In this document: piece after piece, positions 13,804 to 16,350 of the stretch
Numbering within the stretch: the first letter of the stretch is position 1
Layout: each line of letters begins with the position of its first letter
DNA from: UBA8653 sp963978155
GTDB taxonomy: Bacteria; Planctomycetota; Phycisphaerae; Phycisphaerales; SM1A02
Direction: 5' to 3'
Assembly: GCA_963978155.1 (NCBI GenBank)
Contig: CAXBRK010000039.1
Location: 1-16,350, forward strand
DNA length: 16,350 bases
Notes under the pieces: model-generated
Database searches by the model: none
Told to the model about the DNA's origin: nothing
Seen by the model: the letters and a program-made list of their open reading frames with translations, nothing else
Program-made: the position numbers and the translations under genes

Positions 13804-14093
13804 GCATAATCTCCTTCCGGCCGAGCCGGTGGCTCCCGTTTGGGCTTGGCCTTGCCGCCATCAAGGCGGCGATGGCAATCGTGGCAACACGGGAGCAGGT
13901 TGCTCCAAGTCATTGCAAGGTCGGGGCGCCGTCTTACTGGCTCGATATGATGTACATCGGTCGCGGCCTGCCTGCCGCACTGGCGGCAAACAGGCTCACG
14001 ACGTAGCACCCGATCCCGCAGGGCTCTCCACTTGTCCGCATCGGCCCCCGCCCTGGGGTCACGATTCGGGAAATGGTCGCGGTATCGGGGCAT
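13797..14093 (-). CDS. HNH endonuclease
   Basis: A 98-residue protein built around a single HNH (beta-beta-alpha metal) domain: CRQCG (36-40), DVHHIEPV (46-53), Asn65 in SNLLPCC and CHDCHRR (70-76). Cys36, Cys39, Cys70 and Cys73 would bind structural zinc; His48/49, Asn65 and His74 form the catalytic centre. These nick or cut DNA; in phages they may be packaging partners (then usually beside terminase), homing enzymes or recombination nucleases. Here it lies between RusA and the PP-loop protein, favouring a DNA-metabolism role. The start overlaps the RusA stop as TGATG. The C-terminal Lys/Arg/Pro tail (KAKPKREPPARPE) may bind DNA. No sign of disrupted neighbours argues for a free-standing gene. 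Confidence 0.9.
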   Translation of the reverse strand: MPRYRDHFPNRDPRAGADADKWRALRDRVLRREPVCRQCGRQAATDVHHIEPVRRRPDLAMTWSNLLPCCHDCHRRLDGGKAKPKREPPARPEGDYAC

Positions 14094-14467
14094 CAGAACG
14101 GGGCTTCCACGCTGTACGGAGTGATGAGGATTTCCATCGTTCCCTCTTCCATCTGCACCTCGTCGCGGTGGCCCTCCTTGCGCTCGATGGTGATCCGATC
14201 AATCTGCGAGTCGTCTTTCCAGACTGAGAAGGATTCTGTGATGGCATCCAGTGGCCCCTTGATGTAGTTGTCCAGATCACGGCGTCGGCGGTCCCCCCAG
14301 TAGATCCAGATGGCAACGTGATACCGATCGTCGTCAGCCTCCCGGTCAAGCTGCGAAGCAATGACATCGGAGGCCCGATCTTTCCATTGTCGGTATTCCT
14401 TGGTGAGCCGCATGTTCTTGTACATGCGGTTGTTGGTAGATGGCGGCACGGTCAGCGTGAGATTCAT
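14093..14467 (-). CDS. rusA: RusA-family Holliday junction resolvase
   Basis: A 124-residue protein with the RusA signature: TVPPSTNNRMYKN near the N-terminus, then RRRDLDNYIKGPLDAI (61-76) and VWKDDSQID (82-90). Asp64, Asp66, Lys70 and Asp85/86 correspond to the acidic metal-binding set and lysine of E. coli RusA, which as a dimer cuts four-way junctions with symmetrical nicks. In phages this removes branches from replicating DNA before packaging. Length and motif order are normal. Its ATG overlaps the stop of a 41-residue gene as ATGA, and its stop overlaps the HNH start. The symbol is given for the family. Confidence 0.92.
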   Translation of the reverse strand: MNLTLTVPPSTNNRMYKNMRLTKEYRQWKDRASDVIASQLDREADDDRYHVAIWIYWGDRRRRDLDNYIKGPLDAITESFSVWKDDSQIDRITIERKEGHRDEVQMEEGTMEILITPYSVEAPF

Positions 14468-14589
14468 TCCTCTTCTTCCGGCTGCTGTGCGCTCAGTTTG
14501 TCGTGGTGTTCCCGAAGCGGGTCAACCATGACGGTGGGGTGCAGGATGTTTTCTTCCCGCTGACGTTCCCAGGCGTTCGGCTCGTTCAC
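14464..14589 (-). CDS. Very small hypothetical protein (41 aa)
   Basis: A 41-residue ORF read by hand. It starts at GTG 14589 with a perfect AAGGAG 6 bases upstream, encodes a charged protein (begins MNEPNAWERQREENILHP, ends QQPEEEE) and stops in an ATGA overlap with RusA. Upstream it shares GTGA with the stop of a 30-residue gene. The strong ribosome site and tight coupling on both sides are the evidence; the sequence is not recognised. It may act mainly as a translational relay to RusA, or as a small regulatory protein. No membrane or metal motif is seen. Confidence 0.62.
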   Translation of the reverse strand: MNEPNAWERQREENILHPTVMVDPLREHHDKLSAQQPEEEE

Positions 14590-14678
14590 TTTGATCTCCT
14601 TGAAATGATGAACTCGATAGACAATACCACGCCGATCGTGATACCCAAAGCAATAGCGGCGACTTGAAGTTCGGTCAT
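14586..14678 (-). CDS. Tiny single-TM membrane protein (30 aa)
   Basis: A 30-residue ORF read by hand, starting at ATG 14678, one base after the stop of the ATPase gene, with GGAAG upstream. Residues about 5-25 (QVAAIALGITIGVVLSIEFII) form one hydrophobic segment, followed by SRRSK, so the C-terminus should face the cytoplasm. Its stop lies inside the GTGA that starts the next small gene. It fills an otherwise empty gap between two real genes and couples them. A membrane peptide within a replication block is unusual. Function unknown; small phage membrane peptides may act on host membranes or envelope proteins, which is only a possibility here. Confidence 0.58.
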   Translation of the reverse strand: MTELQVAAIALGITIGVVLSIEFIISRRSK

Positions 14679-14679
14679 G

Positions 14680-15720
14680 TCAGCTTCCGTAGAGGGTGTA
14701 GGTGGCGTTTCGAGTCTCGCCATGCTTGACGATGCGGTTCCGTGCTGCAAGATTGCGAAGTGATCTTCGGGCCTTTTGGATGTCCATCTCCAGAAGTTCC
14801 GCCAGTTCGTTGGCTGACCACTCCCCCGATCTTGTTTCCATCACCGCCAGTATCCGCTCGCCATCGTACTCCGGCACGGACACGAAGCGATTGATGACCC
14901 CGGGGAGATAGTGGTATTCCCGCTCTTGGTCCATGTGGCAAGGGACCACGGACTCGATCTCAGGGAATCGACCCTTGCCCCCAAGGATGCGGATGCGGTC
15001 TTGGGTGGTCTCATCCGTCTCGATGGCTTCCTTCTCGCCAAGAGATCGGAACGAGAGCAGGACATCAGGCTGCTGCTGCCAAGCCCCACACCCCCGGGGC
15101 TCATGACCGCCCTTCGTCGTGTGGTGCAATAGCAGCAAGGACGCCCCCGTCTCGCTGGCGATACGTTCGAACGCCATGAGAGCCCGCAGCACCTCGGAGT
15201 TGTCGTTCTCGCTGACAATCGCACCGAAGCGGGACACGGGGTCAACGATGAGCAGCCCGATTTCTAGGGTCTTGACAGTATCCACCACTGCGTCAACCCA
15301 ATCGTCAAGGTCTGCTGAGGATGCGGGAGCAATCCTCCCGTGCCCCCGGTGCAGGATCCGCAGCCAGCTCTTGTCCTCATCTTCCCCGGGCAGCTCCGAA
15401 GCGAACTCGGCCCAAGCCCATGCGGTCTCTTCCGAGATGATGAGCGTACGCGCTGGCCGGATGCTCCCCGTGGGCACCATCGCGGGGACCGCTGAATAGG
15501 TCTGGAAAGCTAGGTGGATCCGCCGAAGCCAGTCACGCACAAGCGTTGACTTGCCTGCCTTCGGAGCCCCCGATAGCAGCGTCACATGCCCCCGGTACAA
15601 ACATCCTGGGACAATGGCGGACGGGCTCTCGATGTCTGCGGTTGCCAGCTCCGAAGCTAGGTCGGGGACAGGCAGCGCAAACTTCCGGATATCTCTTTGA
15701 TCTGGGTTTCCGCAGTTCAT
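14680..15720 (-). CDS. RecA/RepA-like AAA ATPase with C-terminal winged helix
   Basis: A 346-residue P-loop ATPase of the RepA/AAA_25 type, related to hexameric helicases and recombination ATPases. Walker A is GAPKAGKST (51-59), a sensor-like SEETAW lies at 96-101, Walker B is LLIVDP (156-161), and a LLLLHHTTKGG segment (195-205) carries the RecA-type second sensor. Residues about 285-345 (WSANELAELLEMDIQKARRSLRNLAAR) form a winged helix that may bind DNA. The start ATG 15720 is chosen for its ATGA overlap with the upstream gene; the frame extends 25 codons further without support. A role in replication initiation, helicase loading or recombination fits its neighbours; which of these is not determined. 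Confidence 0.85.
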   Translation of the reverse strand: MNCGNPDQRDIRKFALPVPDLASELATADIESPSAIVPGCLYRGHVTLLSGAPKAGKSTLVRDWLRRIHLAFQTYSAVPAMVPTGSIRPARTLIISEETAWAWAEFASELPGEDEDKSWLRILHRGHGRIAPASSADLDDWVDAVVDTVKTLEIGLLIVDPVSRFGAIVSENDNSEVLRALMAFERIASETGASLLLLHHTTKGGHEPRGCGAWQQQPDVLLSFRSLGEKEAIETDETTQDRIRILGGKGRFPEIESVVPCHMDQEREYHYLPGVINRFVSVPEYDGERILAVMETRSGEWSANELAELLEMDIQKARRSLRNLAARNRIVKHGETRNATYTLYGS

Positions 15721-16202
15721 CGTTGTTTGGCTTTCTTGTGTACCCCCAGCACCAAATGACGCATGGCAGGCTTCGCCAGATCCCCGGAAAGGCACCGCAT
15801 CATGCGACGGAAATCCTCAGAGTATGAACGCCACAGGTTCCACCCCTCGTGCTGCCTGCCCGCTGAGACCTTGAGGGTATACCGAAGATCCGGCAGGCTC
15901 AGTAGGTCCAGCTCCCGAATCAGTCCGATGGTGCAAGCCCATGCGGTAGGGGCGTCGAACTCTGGATCAATGTCCATAAGGTCGATTTCCCCCATGCTTC
16001 GAACCTTGCGCAGCTTTCTGCGGTGGGTGGTGTGCCAATACATACCATCCCGGAACGCACACAAGTTGTACGGGGTGGGTTCCTTGTCTCGCAAGAGAGC
16101 CCGATCCGGGCGATCGAGTTCGTACATATCGGCGATGTCGGCAGCGCGGAGAAGTACCCTCTTCCAGCGCGCAGGATTTACGTACCAATAGTCAGCGACC
16201 AT
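15717..16202 (-). CDS. Uncharacterised basic, aromatic-rich protein (161 aa)
   Basis: Not recognised. A 161-residue protein rich in Arg, Trp and Tyr (MVADYWYVNPARWKRVLLRA at the start, EGWNLWRSYSEDFRRMMRCL near the end). It is mainly helical with a basic patch (THRRKLRKVRS, about 59-69) followed by an acidic stretch (IDLMDIDPEFD), suggesting nucleic acid or protein binding. There is no membrane segment. The ATG has a strong GAGGAGG a few bases upstream, and the stop overlaps the ATPase start as ATGA, so the two are probably co-translated and may be partners in replication. No catalytic motif can be pointed out. Confidence 0.8.
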   Translation of the reverse strand: MVADYWYVNPARWKRVLLRAADIADMYELDRPDRALLRDKEPTPYNLCAFRDGMYWHTTHRRKLRKVRSMGEIDLMDIDPEFDAPTAWACTIGLIRELDLLSLPDLRYTLKVSAGRQHEGWNLWRSYSEDFRRMMRCLSGDLAKPAMRHLVLGVHKKAKQR

Positions 16203-16258
16203 AGGTCCTCCTCAGATACTTGGATGACTTGCCAGCCTAGTTCGGCTGCAAGTGACTC

Positions 16259-16350
16259 TCACCACGGGGGAGCGGCTGCGATGTCCTCAAGGTTGAGGTG
16301 ATCACGCTTGCCGGGGTTCGGCTTGTGGATGATCGTGCAGGTGAAACGAT
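16259..16350 (-). CDS. 3' end of a minus-strand ORF entering from the right edge (partial)
   Basis: The minus-strand frame ending in TGA at 16259-16261 is open to the window edge and encodes about 29 residues (RFTCTIIHKPNPGKRDHLN, then LEDIAAAPPW). It looks coding: charged, with no rare pattern, and better than the other minus frames here. It is too short to name. In the same frame, after this stop, the sequence continues as credible protein (ESLAAELGWQVIQVSEEDL) until a TAA at 16178-16180, so the stop may interrupt a longer gene. If the stop is genuine, the 56 bases before the next start hold only its ribosome site and perhaps a 16-codon GTG ORF (16212-16262). Confidence 0.5.
   Translation of the reverse strand, partial: RFTCTIIHKPNPGKRDHLNLEDIAAAPPW

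Noticed and set aside
16212..16262. 16-codon GTG ORF overlapping the previous stop as GTGA on the minus strand
   Set aside because: Too short, composition not convincing, and no ribosome site examined beyond the overlap; mentioned only with the partial ORF.
1..16350. CRISPR arrays, tRNA genes, insertion sequences, attachment sites
   Set aside because: No repeated spacer pattern, cloverleaf with a CCA-type end, transposase or terminal inverted repeat was noticed when reading both strands by eye; a computed search would be more sensitive.
1..16350. Alternative genetic code with TGA recoded, suggested by the split frame near 16259
   Set aside because: TGA serves as stop in many tight ATGA, GTGA and TGATG junctions across the window, so general recoding is excluded.

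Overview
The window is part of a tailed double-stranded DNA phage (or prophage) genome. It shows the HK97-type order of portal, prohead protease, major capsid protein, head-tail connector and closure proteins, tail terminator, tail tube, frameshifted G/GT chaperones and tape measure. A second block of DNA-metabolism genes runs on the opposite strand. Large terminase, integrase, polymerase and a recognisable endolysin are not present here, so the genome continues on both sides. Standard start codons (ATG, GTG) and Shine-Dalgarno sequences are used throughout, and TGA clearly acts as stop because many genes join through ATGA, GTGA or TGATG overlaps. The host is uncertain. A Cys-rich C-terminal module beginning GACC in the 774-residue protein resembles modules I associate with Planctomycetes proteins, so a planctomycete or similar aquatic bacterium is possible, but this rests on recall of a motif.

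Layout. Positions 1-2757 (+) encode the portal (5' truncated), prohead protease and major capsid protein. After a short intergenic hairpin, 2814-4529 (+) encodes four neck proteins. Positions 4534-6105 (+) encode the tail tube, the G/GT chaperone pair and an unusually short tape measure protein. The G/GT pair carries a G GGA AAC slippery heptamer followed by a two-part stem of 9 + 6 base pairs. Positions 6105-11559 (+) hold a tail-tip or adsorption block I mostly cannot name: a 366-residue protein, a 117-residue protein, a 774-residue Cys-rich protein, an 87-residue protein with a CGC motif, two beta-rich proteins and a 69-residue protein. Positions 11564-13038 (+) look partly like a lysis and accessory segment: a one-TM plus coiled-coil protein (holin-like), a calcineurin-type phosphoesterase, an acidic small protein and a lipoprotein whose topology matches a unimolecular spanin.

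The minus-strand block runs from the right edge leftwards to 13009. It starts with a partial ORF and an unknown 161-residue protein, then a RecA/RepA-like ATPase with a C-terminal winged helix, two very small coupled genes (30 and 41 residues), a RusA-type resolvase, an HNH nuclease and a PAPS-reductase-like (PP-loop) protein. The two blocks converge and overlap by 30 bp at 13009-13038.

How the parts work together: the plus-strand block is a late operon for head, neck, tail and release, with almost continuous translational coupling. The minus-strand block is probably an early replication and recombination operon with its promoter beyond the right edge. The parts least explained by known phages are the tail-tip block (6105-11337), the short tape measure, the structured frameshift signal and the candidate single-protein spanin.
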